Assembly (NCBI GenBank): GCA_022844275.1
Contig: JALHMB010000013.1
Span: forward strand, 22,167 to 86,166
Length of the DNA: 64,000 nucleotides
Direction: 5' to 3'
From: Hyphomicrobiaceae bacterium
Lineage (GTDB): Bacteria > Pseudomonadota > Alphaproteobacteria > Rhizobiales > Hyphomicrobiaceae
Shown: in pieces, positions 44,401 to 52,689 of the stretch
How positions within the stretch are numbered: position 1 is the first letter of the stretch
Layout of the letters: every line of letters begins with the position of its first letter
Made by a program: the position numbers and the translations under genes
Notes under the pieces: generated by a model
Database searches by the model: none
What the model was told of the DNA's origin: nothing
Seen by the model: the letters and a program-made list of their open reading frames with translations, nothing else

Positions 44401-45846
44401 ATGATCGGGTTATTCGGCATTCTGCTGGCGTTGGGGCTACTGATCTATCTCTCCTACCGGGGCATCAGCGTCCTCCTGCTGACGCCGCTGATGGCGCTCG
44501 TGGCGGTGTTGCCGAGCGGCTCGCCGCTCCTTGCCTCCTACACGCAGGTCTTCATGCCGGCGATGGGAGCCTTCATTGTCCAATTCTTTCCACTGTTCCT
44601 GTTGGGCGCGCTGTTCGGCAAGTTGATGGAAGACACGGGATCGGCGAGAGCGCTGGCCGAGGGGATCGTTGCGCGGCTGGGCACGTCCAACACCATCCCG
44701 GCCATCGTGCTGGCGTGCGCTGTGCTGACTTATGGCGGCGTGTCGCTCTTCGTCGTCGCATTCGCCGTCTACCCGATCGCGGCCGCTCTCTTCGAGCGGG
44801 CCAGTCTTCCCCGCGAGCTCATTCCAGCCTCGATCGCCCTTGGTGCATTCACATTCACGATGACGGCACTGCCCGGGACCCCGGCCATCCAGAATGCGAT
44901 CCCGATGCCGTACTTCGGTACGACCGCCTTCGCGGCCCCCGGTATCGGCATCATCGCGGCTGTCATCATGCTCGGGTTAGGGCTGGCATGGATCATGCGC
45001 CGCGCCGCAACCTGGCGGGCGCTCCCCATCGCTGTTGGCGCGCCCCAGGAACGGACGCGCAAGGAGCTTCGCGAGTATGCGCAGGGTGAAGGCTACGACG
45101 TCGTGGAGATCGCTGGACCCGAGGCGGTTAGTCCCGGTGCATTGCCCCCTGTGTGGATGGCAGCTTTGCCGATCCTCCTCGTCATTGCGGTGAACTACCT
45201 GTTCTCGACCCTTGTCCTTCCGGCACTCGATGCGAGCTACCTTGCGGACAAGCGGTACGGACAAGTAGGCCTGGGGGCGGTCAAGGGGGTCTGGGCGATC
45301 CTCATCGCGCTCGCGCTCTCTATCGTCGTCATGATCATCCTCAATCGCCAACGCGTCGCCAATCTGCAGCAGACCTTGGATGACGGGGCCAACGCCGCAA
45401 CGGGTCCCGCCTTCAACACCGCCTCCCTCGTGGGCTTCGGCGCGGTCATTGCGTCGCTGCCTGCGTTTGCTGCGATCCGCGATGCGGTGCTCGGATTCGC
45501 GCCCGGAAACCCGCTGGTTTCACTGGCGATCGCCGTCAACATCCTGGCCGGCATCACGGGATCGGCGTCCGGCGGGATGAGCATCGCGCTGCAGACGCTC
45601 GGTGCTTCCTACCGAGAGCTCGGACAGGCTGCCGGCATCCATCCCGATCTCCTCCACCGGGTCACGACGATCGCTACTGGCGGCCTTGATTCGCTGCCAC
45701 ACAATGGCGCCGTCATCACCTTGTTGTCGGTTTGCGGGATGACGCACCGGCAGGCGTACAAGGACATCTTCGTCGTGGCCTGTGCGATCCCGCTTCTGGC
45801 CCTGGCGATTATTCTCGTGATTGCCAGCACGGCCGGATCGTTCTGA
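44401..45846 (+). CDS. GntP-family permease
   Basis: A 481-residue membrane protein with about 12-13 helices, the GntP (gluconate:H+ symporter) pattern: LLTYGGVSLFVVAFAVYPIAAALF, FTFTMTALPGTPAIQNAIPMPYFGT and SASGGMSIALQTLG. GntP proteins import gluconate and related hydroxy-acids; homologues near hydroxybutyrate genes are thought to carry 3-hydroxybutyrate. It begins 31 bp after the patatin stop, suggesting a three-gene operon with the acetyltransferase. The substrate is inferred from the neighbourhood only. Confidence 0.88.
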   Translation: MIGLFGILLALGLLIYLSYRGISVLLLTPLMALVAVLPSGSPLLASYTQVFMPAMGAFIVQFFPLFLLGALFGKLMEDTGSARALAEGIVARLGTSNTIPAIVLACAVLTYGGVSLFVVAFAVYPIAAALFERASLPRELIPASIALGAFTFTMTALPGTPAIQNAIPMPYFGTTAFAAPGIGIIAAVIMLGLGLAWIMRRAATWRALPIAVGAPQERTRKELREYAQGEGYDVVEIAGPEAVSPGALPPVWMAALPILLVIAVNYLFSTLVLPALDASYLADKRYGQVGLGAVKGVWAILIALALSIVVMIILNRQRVANLQQTLDDGANAATGPAFNTASLVGFGAVIASLPAFAAIRDAVLGFAPGNPLVSLAIAVNILAGITGSASGGMSIALQTLGASYRELGQAAGIHPDLLHRVTTIATGGLDSLPHNGAVITLLSVCGMTHRQAYKDIFVVACAIPLLALAIILVIASTAGSF

Positions 45847-45904
45847 GCAGAGGAGGTTCCTGCTACAGGGTGGTCGCCCTGCTCGGCCTCTGCTTCGCAA
45901 CCGC

Positions 45905-47185
45905 CTACGATGTGAGTGCGCGTGTCAGCCATGCGCCTGCCCAGGCGGCGAGGGCCACCAGGACGAGCCCTGGAATCACGCGCTGCGCGTACTCCCGCGT
46001 GCCACTTCTCCCCGCGAGCACGATGCGGAAAATGGTGTTCGTCGTTATCGCGGTCAGTATCGGCAGGATGGCGTCGGCGGCAGGAAGCTTGCCTGACGCC
46101 ACCAGCAATGCGACGGCGATCGCGGCTGACTGCGTGTTGACGAAGCCTGCAAGGGCGGCAGTCAATATGACACCGGCGTTGCCGAGCCAGTCCTGCAGGG
46201 CGGCTGAAGCGAGGAGGACCAGTGCCAGCGTGAGAGCGAACAGAACCGCCGTCGATAGGCTGAAGGCGCTTTGCCGGGAGCCCTGCGGCTCTGCCTCGCT
46301 GGGCTGCCGGAGCGCCAATCGGGTCAGTACAGCGCCATAGAGCGCTGATACGAGGGCTGCCGCGGCGAGCGGTACCAGGAGGGCCTGCAACGTCGCTTTG
46401 CTGGTGGCTGCGAGTACCAGTGTCATCTGAATAATCGTTGCAACGGACGAAAGCGATGCTCCCGCTGCGGCCATTGCCACGAGGCTGGGGGTCTTCGCGA
46501 CCCGCTCGCCCATGTCGCGAATAGTTGCCGTGCTCGAAACGAAGCCGGATGCCAGACCCGAGAGTGGCAGGCCGTACCGGGCACCAAACAGTCTGATGGC
46601 AATGTGACCGGCTGCGCCGATCGCCATGACCAGGATGATAATGATCCAGAGCGCATTCGGGTTCAGCGTTGCATACGGTCCCATCGGGCGATCAGGCAGC
46701 ACTGGCAGCACGACGAGCGTGGCCGCCGCCAGTAAGAGGGCATCGCGCAGCTCGTCCTCCGTCACGACGAAGCGGACGAAGGTGTGCATCGGGGCTCGCG
46801 CAGCCAGGAGGATGGTCACGACTACACCAATTCCGGCCGCGAGTTCCGGCCGCCGGATCGAAAGCCCACCGAGCAGCACGGTCAGAACGAGCGCGATCTC
46901 GGTCGTGAGGCCAACCTCCTCGGGCTTGGAACGCCAATAAGCGAGACCGGCGAGTGCGAAGACGCCGACCAAGGCCGCGACCAGCAGCAACTCGCCACCG
47001 GCGAGAATGCTCACTGCGCCAACCAACGATGCAATGGCGAACGTCCTGATGCCGGCCGCGGCGCGGCTCGTATCGGTGCTCTTGCGGCGCTCCCGCTCCG
47101 CACCGATCAAGAGGCCGATGCCGAGTGCCTCGACGAGATTGAGCAAGACGGGGGCCTCTGTGTCCATCGGCAAATACTGCTCCAT
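45905..47185 (-). CDS. MgtC/SapB-domain membrane protein with DUF4010
   Basis: A 426-residue membrane protein. The N-terminus (LVEALGIGLLIGAERERRK, AAGIRTFAIASLVGA) has the MgtC/SapB signature, and the rest (about residues 170-420) is the DUF4010 multi-helix region, containing PLSGLASGFVSSTATIRDMG and ALAGFVNTQSAAIAVALL. The function of such long MgtC-like proteins is not established; the short form acts in Mg2+/ATP homeostasis. It is convergent with the GntP gene and lies upstream of nothing on its own strand except the exchanger at 47250. Confidence 0.85.
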   Translation of the reverse strand: MEQYLPMDTEAPVLLNLVEALGIGLLIGAERERRKSTDTSRAAAGIRTFAIASLVGAVSILAGGELLLVAALVGVFALAGLAYWRSKPEEVGLTTEIALVLTVLLGGLSIRRPELAAGIGVVVTILLAARAPMHTFVRFVVTEDELRDALLLAAATLVVLPVLPDRPMGPYATLNPNALWIIIILVMAIGAAGHIAIRLFGARYGLPLSGLASGFVSSTATIRDMGERVAKTPSLVAMAAAGASLSSVATIIQMTLVLAATSKATLQALLVPLAAAALVSALYGAVLTRLALRQPSEAEPQGSRQSAFSLSTAVLFALTLALVLLASAALQDWLGNAGVILTAALAGFVNTQSAAIAVALLVASGKLPAADAILPILTAITTNTIFRIVLAGRSGTREYAQRVIPGLVLVALAAWAGAWLTRALTS

Positions 47186-47249
47186 CAGGGACGGCCTCGG
47201 CTACGACCACCATACAAGTCGGGTTCGCACGGGCGATGCATGACCATTA

Positions 47250-48329
47250 TCATTGCGGTCCGCGTCGGACCTGCCACTCTCGCCATGCAATTACAAGGAC
47301 CGTCAGCGCGCACAGGGGCAAGACGATGGTGCCGAGGACGAAGCCGTAGGTCGACAGGGCGTCGTGCTGCTGGGCGGCTAGGATCAGGTAGAGCGTGTAG
47401 CCGACGTAAAGCCCGAAGAACATGCCTCCTTCCCAGCGTGCGATGAGTTTGCCGGTAAAGAATATCGGTAGACACGCGATCGCCACGGCAATCATCACCG
47501 GGATGTCGAACGCGATCATCGCTGGCGCAACGGGTATGGCCGTTGGAGCTACCAGGGCCGTCAGCCCCAGCACACCGAGAATATTGAAGACGCTGCTGCC
47601 GACCACATTGCCGACGGCAATGTCTCGCTGCCCGCGGATCGCGGCCGTGATCGAGGTTGCGACCTCCGGCAAGGAGGTGCCCGCCGCGACGACTGTCAGA
47701 CCGATCACCATCTCGCTGACGCCGAGATGCTTGGCCATCGTGGTCGCGGCTTCGACCAGCCAGCGGGCGCCAAGCACCAGCATGATCAAACCGATGACGA
47801 TCAGTGCGATCTGAAGGGGTAGCCTCGACTTCGCAGCCGATTGGGCACCGCCCGAGGCGTGCGCGAATTCGCCATTGCCCAATAGTTGGCGCCGGCTCTG
47901 AACAATCAGAAATACGGTATACGCAGCAAGCAGCATCGCAAGGATCAAGCCTTCGCTGCGTGATACGCCGCCATCCCAAGCCACCCCCAGCAGCAACAGC
48001 GAGGCGCCAACCATGATGGGGACCTCCTGTCGGATCAGCTGTCGATCGACGACTAGCGGAGTGATCAAGGCTGAAATGCCCAGAATAAAGAGAACATTGA
48101 AGATGTTGCTTCCGACGACATTGCCGATCGCGATGTCCGCTTGGCCCATGAGCGCGGATTTCATGGACACCGCCATCTCCGGCGCGCTGGTGCCGAAGGC
48201 GACCACGGTCAGTCCGACGACGAGGGGCGATATGCCGAAGGTCAGCGCCAGCTTCGAGGCGCCTCGCACCAGAAGCTCGGCCCCGATGATCAATGCGACA
48301 AGGCCGAGTGCGAACGTCAAAAGGACCAT
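47250..48329 (-). CDS. CaCA-family Na+/Ca2+ (cation) exchanger, YrbG type
   Basis: A 359-residue membrane protein with the two inverted alpha-repeats of the CaCA superfamily: VGLTVVAFGTSAPEMAVSM with GNVVGSNIFNVLFILG, and IGLTVVAAGTSLPEVATSI with GNVVGSSVFNILGVLG. These ligand residues (GTSxPE, GSNxFN) bind Ca2+/Na+. The start ATG 48329 begins MVLLTFALGLVALIIGAELL; other upstream starts would add a polar region. The protein likely exchanges Ca2+ for Na+ or H+, fitting an ion-homeostasis theme with the Mrp operon and P-type ATPase. Confidence 0.92.
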   Translation of the reverse strand: MVLLTFALGLVALIIGAELLVRGASKLALTFGISPLVVGLTVVAFGTSAPEMAVSMKSALMGQADIAIGNVVGSNIFNVLFILGISALITPLVVDRQLIRQEVPIMVGASLLLLGVAWDGGVSRSEGLILAMLLAAYTVFLIVQSRRQLLGNGEFAHASGGAQSAAKSRLPLQIALIVIGLIMLVLGARWLVEAATTMAKHLGVSEMVIGLTVVAAGTSLPEVATSITAAIRGQRDIAVGNVVGSSVFNILGVLGLTALVAPTAIPVAPAMIAFDIPVMIAVAIACLPIFFTGKLIARWEGGMFFGLYVGYTLYLILAAQQHDALSTYGFVLGTIVLPLCALTVLVIAWREWQVRRGPQ

Positions 48330-48541
48330 TGACCCATTCCCTTGCAGCTGGACGAAGTCTTGTGGACGGGGATCGATCGCAGAGCCAGAACCGTTCGACA
48401 TGGCTCTCGCCGTGAGCGAGGCCAACGAGCATCCACCAACCGGTGCACGCGACGTCGAGCCGGGCGTTCACCGGTCGATCCGATCGACATCGCGCCACTC
48501 ACGCCAGGGCTCACATAATGACAACGGAAGCCAGGGACCGC

Positions 48542-49032
48542 CATGCCCATGACACTACTTGAATGGACGTCGATACTCAGCAATGTCGTCACTGTGTTCG
48601 GTCTTCCGTTGGCCATCTAAGTGTTCGCGCTCGAGCAGCGCAAGGAACGCCAAGTCGAGGAAGCGGCGATCCACCAGCGCCTTTCCGACGAGTATAACAG
48701 CTTCCTCAGATTGGTGATCGACAAGGCCGACTTGCAACTGCTCAGTCGTGGCAGCGTGCATGGCGAGTTGTCGGCAGAGCAGGCCGAGCGCAAACGTGCC
48801 ATCTTCGGAATTGTCGTTGCGCTGTTCGAGCGCGCGTTCATCCAGGTATACGAGGAAGATATGGACAAGCAACGCCGCAGGTTGTGGCAAAGCTGGGAGG
48901 ATTACATGCGCGATTGGTGCAAGCGCCGCGACTTTCGAGAAGCCATGCCCGAGCTCCTGGAAGGCGAGGACGCGGATTTCGCGGCACATCTTTCAGCTCG
49001 CGGGTCTCAAGGAGGTGAGAGCGCCAGCTTGA
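48542..49032 (+). pseudogene. Degraded paralogue of the left-edge coiled-coil membrane protein
   Basis: A complete but broken copy of the gene at 2-406. From ATG 48542 the N-terminal membrane segment reads MPMTLLEWTSILSNVVTVFG, LPLAI, then an in-frame TAA (48617-48619), then VFALEQRKERQVEEAAIHQ. The body parallels the left copy (LFERAFIQVYEEDMDKQRRRLWQSW). Near 48985 one base is missing relative to the left copy, so the C-terminus HIFQLAGLKE is in another frame. A GTG at 48621 could restart a soluble version without the membrane helix. Confidence 0.7.
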
Positions 49033-49098
49033 GCACCGCGCTGCACCAAAACGAAGCACCCAGATGCTGCCGGGAAGATGGCCAACCGGGGGCTGCGT

Positions 49099-49407
49099 TC
49101 AGTCGAAGGAGTCGAGCAGCCGAGAGGTTCTCGACCTTGGTGCGTCCCCGCGGCCTCGACGGCGCTCATGATCATCGTCGTCGTCATCGTCATCGTGGTA
49201 GCGGCGGCGGTCGTCATCGCGCCGAGGGGGGCTTGCACCGCCGAGGAAGCTTCCCGATTCTGTGCCGCTGACCAGCGATGACAGCTTCTCAAGCCCGCCG
49301 CGATCGAGTCAGACACCGCGGCATTGCGTGCATTTGTCGATCAGAACACCGCCCTTGCTGACTTCCTTCATGACACCCTGGCAAACCGGGCACGTGAGTA
49401 CGCTCAT
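49099..49407 (-). pseudogene. zf-TFIIB-type zinc-ribbon protein with in-frame TGA at a conserved Trp
   Basis: From ATG 49407 (AGGAG seven bases upstream) the frame reads MSVLTCPVCQGVMKEVSKGG, VLIDKCTQCRGV, then TGA (49309-49311), then LDRGGLEKLSSLVSG, a very acidic/basic tail rich in D and R, and ends SRLLDSFD plus TGA. The four cysteines form a zinc ribbon. In the zf-TFIIB family the sequence CRGVWLDRGELEKL has Trp exactly where the TGA lies. Codon 33 has therefore mutated from TGG to TGA, or is read through. All other parts look intact. Confidence 0.75.
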
Positions 49408-49419
49408 GTTCAACTCCTG

Positions 49420-49656
49420 TCATCGATTGGCCAGAACCGGTGATTGCCGCCTTGCGCAGCGCGCTGGAACCGGGGTCATTGCCGGGGGGGCCGTCGTGAG
49501 CAGATCAGCAAGGCGATTCTGCGCTCTCAGCAGCAGAACCTGCAAACGCAACAGACGCAGGTGGTGGTGATCTTGGGGGCGACGCCGCTCGCGCTCGATC
49601 AGCCGGCGCAATCGCTGTGACCGCCAAAGCAAGTTCGAGAACTGGAGAAACTGCAT
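49420..49656 (-). CDS. DUF465-like small coiled-coil protein
   Basis: A 78-residue basic, helical protein: MQFLQFSNLLWRSQRLRRLI, ERERRRPQDHHHLRLLRLQVLL and RAQNRLADLL, resembling DUF465 (YdcH-like) proteins of Rhizobiales (HxRLxxxIxxExxRPxPDxxRLxRLKxLRLxxKDRL). An AGGAGG ribosome site lies nine bases before ATG 49656. The last 25 residues are a polar tail without homology. Role unknown. It is 12 bp upstream of the zinc-ribbon gene on the same strand. Confidence 0.55.
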   Translation of the reverse strand: MQFLQFSNLLWRSQRLRRLIERERRRPQDHHHLRLLRLQVLLLRAQNRLADLLTTAPPAMTPVPARCARRQSPVLANR

Positions 49657-49839
49657 GAACCGTGAGCCTCCTCTGTTCGATTGGAGGCATGCCCTCTAGT
49701 GTATCACGCGACATCGGGCATACCCGATGCGGTCCGACATCACAACGCCTGCGGCGTCATCAGAGGGTCCCGGTTCCGCACTCACCAGACATACGTGGGG
49801 TTCGAAGAACCGTTTTCAAGTGCCGCATGTCCCGGGCGT

Positions 49840-50020
49840 ATGGTGCGCCGCGTCCCCTACCTGAAGTACGCGCTGGCGCCCGTATTGATCTTCATTGGGT
49901 CGAAGATCTTCCTGGCCGATCTGCTGGCCTGGAGAAGTTCCCGCCGGCGGTTGCCATCACTATCGGCCTAATGGCGCAGGTGTTATCTACTCACTCGTCA
50001 AGACCCGCAGCGGCAAGGCC
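49840..50020 (+). pseudogene. C-terminal fragment of a TerC-family membrane protein
   Basis: Encodes PYLKYALAPVLIFIGSKIFLADLL, then in another frame GLEKFPPAVAITIGLMA and further on GVIYSLVKTR, the end of a TerC protein (YLKYALAxVLxFIGxKI). Two frameshifts. The upstream region back to 49740 retains weakly matching sequence. It pairs logically with the N-terminal fragment at 24683 on the other strand. Confidence 0.65.
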
Positions 50021-50067
50021 GCAAGCCAAGTGGGACGCCATCAACCCTCCGGAGCGACAACGCCATC

Positions 50068-50508
50068 ATGTTCTCGTCTCTAGACAACCGCCATACGGAC
50101 AGCACCGGCCCGCACGCCGTAGTACCGCCGTTCGTTGCCCGCGCCGGTCACGCGATCGGCGGCTGGGTCCGCATTGTTCTGATCGCCCTCGTCGGCACTA
50201 TGACCCTGGTCGCGGCGCTGATGGGCTTCGCCCAAATCATCAAATCCGGGCGCATAATGATCGCCGATGTGCTTCTGATGTTCATCTACCTGGAGATCTG
50301 GGCCATGATCGTGGTCGAGGCTACGACCCGGCTGCGCCCTGTCAACTTTAACATCTACATCGCCATCACGGGACTCACCCGCCATCTGGTCGGTGTCGCT
50401 GGTCGACGCGGGTGCGATTCTCGTCCTTGCCCTTGCCGCCGTGCTGCTGGAAGTGAAACTCTCTGGGCGCGCCAATACTACGAGTCCGGATGAACGATCG
50501 ACTTCATG
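50068..50508 (+). pseudogene. PsiE-like membrane protein, frameshifted near the C-terminus
   Basis: From ATG 50068 the frame encodes GHAIGGWVRIVLIALVGTMTLVAALMGFAQII, VLLMFIYLEIWAMIVVEATTRL and NFNIYIAITGLTRHLVG, a phosphate-starvation-inducible E (PsiE/DUF) pattern with conserved LTRHLV. After about 50395 the proper continuation VSLVDAGAILVLALAAVLLEVK is in the neighbouring frame and ends at a TGA at 50508. One base appears lost. The gene may still produce a truncated protein. Confidence 0.65.
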
Positions 50509-51163
50509 AGGGCTATGCGTTCTGATCGCTCCATCCAACTCGTACCCGCGCGGCAGCGAGCGGATCAGCCTGACCACCTCGACGATTTCGCCCGTCGGGC
50601 GGCACGGCGAGCGTGTCGACTGCCGCCTGCAGATCGACGCCGGGCGAGGTCTCGTGCTGGCTGCCCACGGCAACGGAGGCATTGTAGGGGACGGATCAAT
50701 CGCGAAGGCCGGGAGTCCCTGGGGCGAGAGCCGTCAGCCCCAGCGAAAGACCGCCCGCAGATCGTTCGCCCCCGACAGCATCGCTGCCAGCGAGTTCAGC
50801 ACGGCCGTCGAAGCCTCCTCGTGCCCAAGACCTCAACACTTCTGTGCGCCCGACTACGCCATGCGGTGGATTGGACACCCTGTCCGGGGCGTGCGCCTCC
50901 TTGACAAGGTCCCGCACGACATGGACAAGCGCATTGCCACCAAGTTCCCGCTGCTCAGCCGATCGGACCTGCGGGGCCACTGATACGCGCTGTTGATCCT
51001 GGTCATTGACCCTGGAGCCGGAGCATGCATTCTGCTTCTACAGTGTAGCCATCAGGAAGTGTAGCCATCAGGAGCACGTAAATGACCAAGCCCCGCGACG
51101 ACGAGCGCGATGGTTCCATGCCGCTCATATAGTGAATAGAAAGAAAACAAGGAAGAACAATCC
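50509..51163. other. Region without recognisable gene
   Basis: About 650 bp. One plus-strand frame (SYPRGSERISLTTSTISP, RGLVLAAHGNGG, MRWIGHPVRGVRLLDKVPHDMD, ending at 50983) looks partly protein-like, but I cannot assign it; it may be a decayed gene. A poor FNR-like palindrome (TTGAT CCTG GTCAT) lies at 50993-51006. Confidence 0.35.
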
Positions 51164-52285
51164 GTGCTTCACGTCGATATTCCTACGCTTCCAGAAATCC
51201 GCGCGCTCATTGCAGCGCGGGCCGATGCTTGCGTGTCGATTTTTGTCCCGACGACGCCGCAGACCCAGCAAGTGACTGGCAGCCGCATCGCCTTCGGCAA
51301 CCTGACCAGAACGGCGCTGCATCAGCTGGAGGCCGCTGGCGTTGACAAGCGCCGCCGGTCGCTCCTGCAAGCCGAGCTCGATGCGCTGGGCGAAGATGAA
51401 GCGTTCTGGCGGCTTCAAGCCCATAGCCTCGTCGTTCTCGCCACCCCGGACAGCGTACGCACTTTTCGGCTGGCTACGGATGTGACCGAGATGGTCGAGG
51501 TCTCCGACCGCTTCCACCTCAAGCCGCTCCTGCGCGCCATTGCCTTTCCGCAGAACGCCTTCGTGCTCGCCCTGTCGGAGAACACGGTGCGCCTCGTGGA
51601 GGTGTTCGCCGACCTGCCGCCGTCCCCGGTGCGGGTGGCCGACCTGCCCAAGGGCGCCGCCGATGCCGTCGGTCGCGCATCGATCAATAACCTGACACAG
51701 AATACGCGCATCGCAAACGCCGAAGGGCAGAAGGCTTTGCTCCGCCGGTATGCCCGGCAGGTAGACGCGGCTTTGCGCGCAGTCCTCGCGGGACGGGAGA
51801 CGCCGTTGATCCTGGCCGCGACCGAGCCGATCGGCCCGATTTTCAGGGCCGCCAACAGCTATCCGGCGTTGCTCGTCGAGGGGATTTCCGTAAGTCCGGA
51901 TCGCATGAGCGACAGCGCTCTAGCCGAGGCAGCACGGTCCGTCTTGGACGGACATTATGCCGCCGAGATCGAGAGGGCGAAGGTGCTGTTCCAGACAAGG
52001 ATCGGTCAACGTCGTGCAACGACCGATCTCCACAATGCCGCTCGCGCCGCAACCTTCGGCGCGATCGAGCTTCTGCTGGTGGATATCGACGAAGTGTTGC
52101 CGGGGACCGTGGACGCCGCCGACGGCTCGGTCTTGATCGCCAAGGAGGCGGGCGCGTCGAGCTATAACGTGATCGACGAGATCGCCGGGCGCGCGATACT
52201 CTCAGGTGCGAAGGTTCTCGCGGTACGTCGGGCAGATATTCCGGACGGGGCGCCGCTGGCCGCAGTCCTGCGCTATCCCGCCTGA
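51164..52285 (+). CDS. baeRF-type (archaeo-eukaryotic release-factor-like) protein
   Basis: A 373-residue soluble protein. Segments such as VSIFVPTTPQTQQ, LVVLATPDSVRTFRLATDVTEMVEVSDRFHLKPLLRA and FVLALSENTVRLVEVF, and the C-terminal FGAIELLLVDIDEVLPGTVD and GGxA-like AGRAILSGAKVLAVRRADIPDGAPLAAVLRY, fit the bacterial release-factor-1-like (baeRF) superfamily. These proteins are predicted to act at the ribosome or on peptidyl-tRNA; no experimental role is assumed. GTG 51164 is preceded by AAGGAAGA. Family assignment is by pattern. No partner gene is visible. Confidence 0.65.
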   Translation: MLHVDIPTLPEIRALIAARADACVSIFVPTTPQTQQVTGSRIAFGNLTRTALHQLEAAGVDKRRRSLLQAELDALGEDEAFWRLQAHSLVVLATPDSVRTFRLATDVTEMVEVSDRFHLKPLLRAIAFPQNAFVLALSENTVRLVEVFADLPPSPVRVADLPKGAADAVGRASINNLTQNTRIANAEGQKALLRRYARQVDAALRAVLAGRETPLILAATEPIGPIFRAANSYPALLVEGISVSPDRMSDSALAEAARSVLDGHYAAEIERAKVLFQTRIGQRRATTDLHNAARAATFGAIELLLVDIDEVLPGTVDAADGSVLIAKEAGASSYNVIDEIAGRAILSGAKVLAVRRADIPDGAPLAAVLRYPA

Positions 52286-52689
52286 TCGGCACAGTATCGC
52301 GTCGGCGGTACTGCGGCCGTCACCCGGGTGCTCGATCGACATCGACTAATCCGGTGCGCAGGCGCACCGCTAACCTGACGCACCACCCCTTGCCGTGATC
52401 ATAACAAATATTTTGAAGTCGACGGCTCTCTACCTGCGAGGCCACTAGCCGTCGGGACCAATCCGCAGCGCATCGGAAGCGAGTTCTGAACCACGCGCGA
52501 TTCTTGATGCAGCGTGACGCGATAGACTCTACTCAACTGGCGACAGGCCCTAAAAAAGCCTCACCTGTCGAAGTGCGTCACTCGGATCAGGCGGGCGGAT
52601 GCGCACTGAGTAACTACCTCCTTCACAACCTTTGGAGCATAAACACGAATGCCCCTCTGCAAACGTGTGAGCACAGCGTCGAACACGCG
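52286..52689. other. Intergenic region before the decayed mrp operon
   Basis: About 400 bp. Holds only short frames. The first sensible Mrp-like coding sequence begins at ATG 52690. No regulatory motif was found. Confidence 0.4.

Noticed and set aside
49078..49281. Plus-strand frame with a strongly hydrophobic run (IIVVVIVIVVAAAVV) that looks like a membrane peptide
   Set aside because: It is the antisense of the Asp/Arg-rich tail of the zinc-ribbon gene; GAT/GAC codons read backwards give Ile/Val. No ribosome site.
50509..50983. Plus-strand frame with partly protein-like composition (SYPRGSERISL...HPVRGVRLLDKV)
   Set aside because: No family recognised, no good start, and the region is surrounded by pseudogenes; noted only as unassigned.
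50993..51006. FNR-like palindrome TTGAT CCTG GTCAT
   Set aside because: Two mismatches in the right arm and about 165 bp from the next start codon; not convincing.
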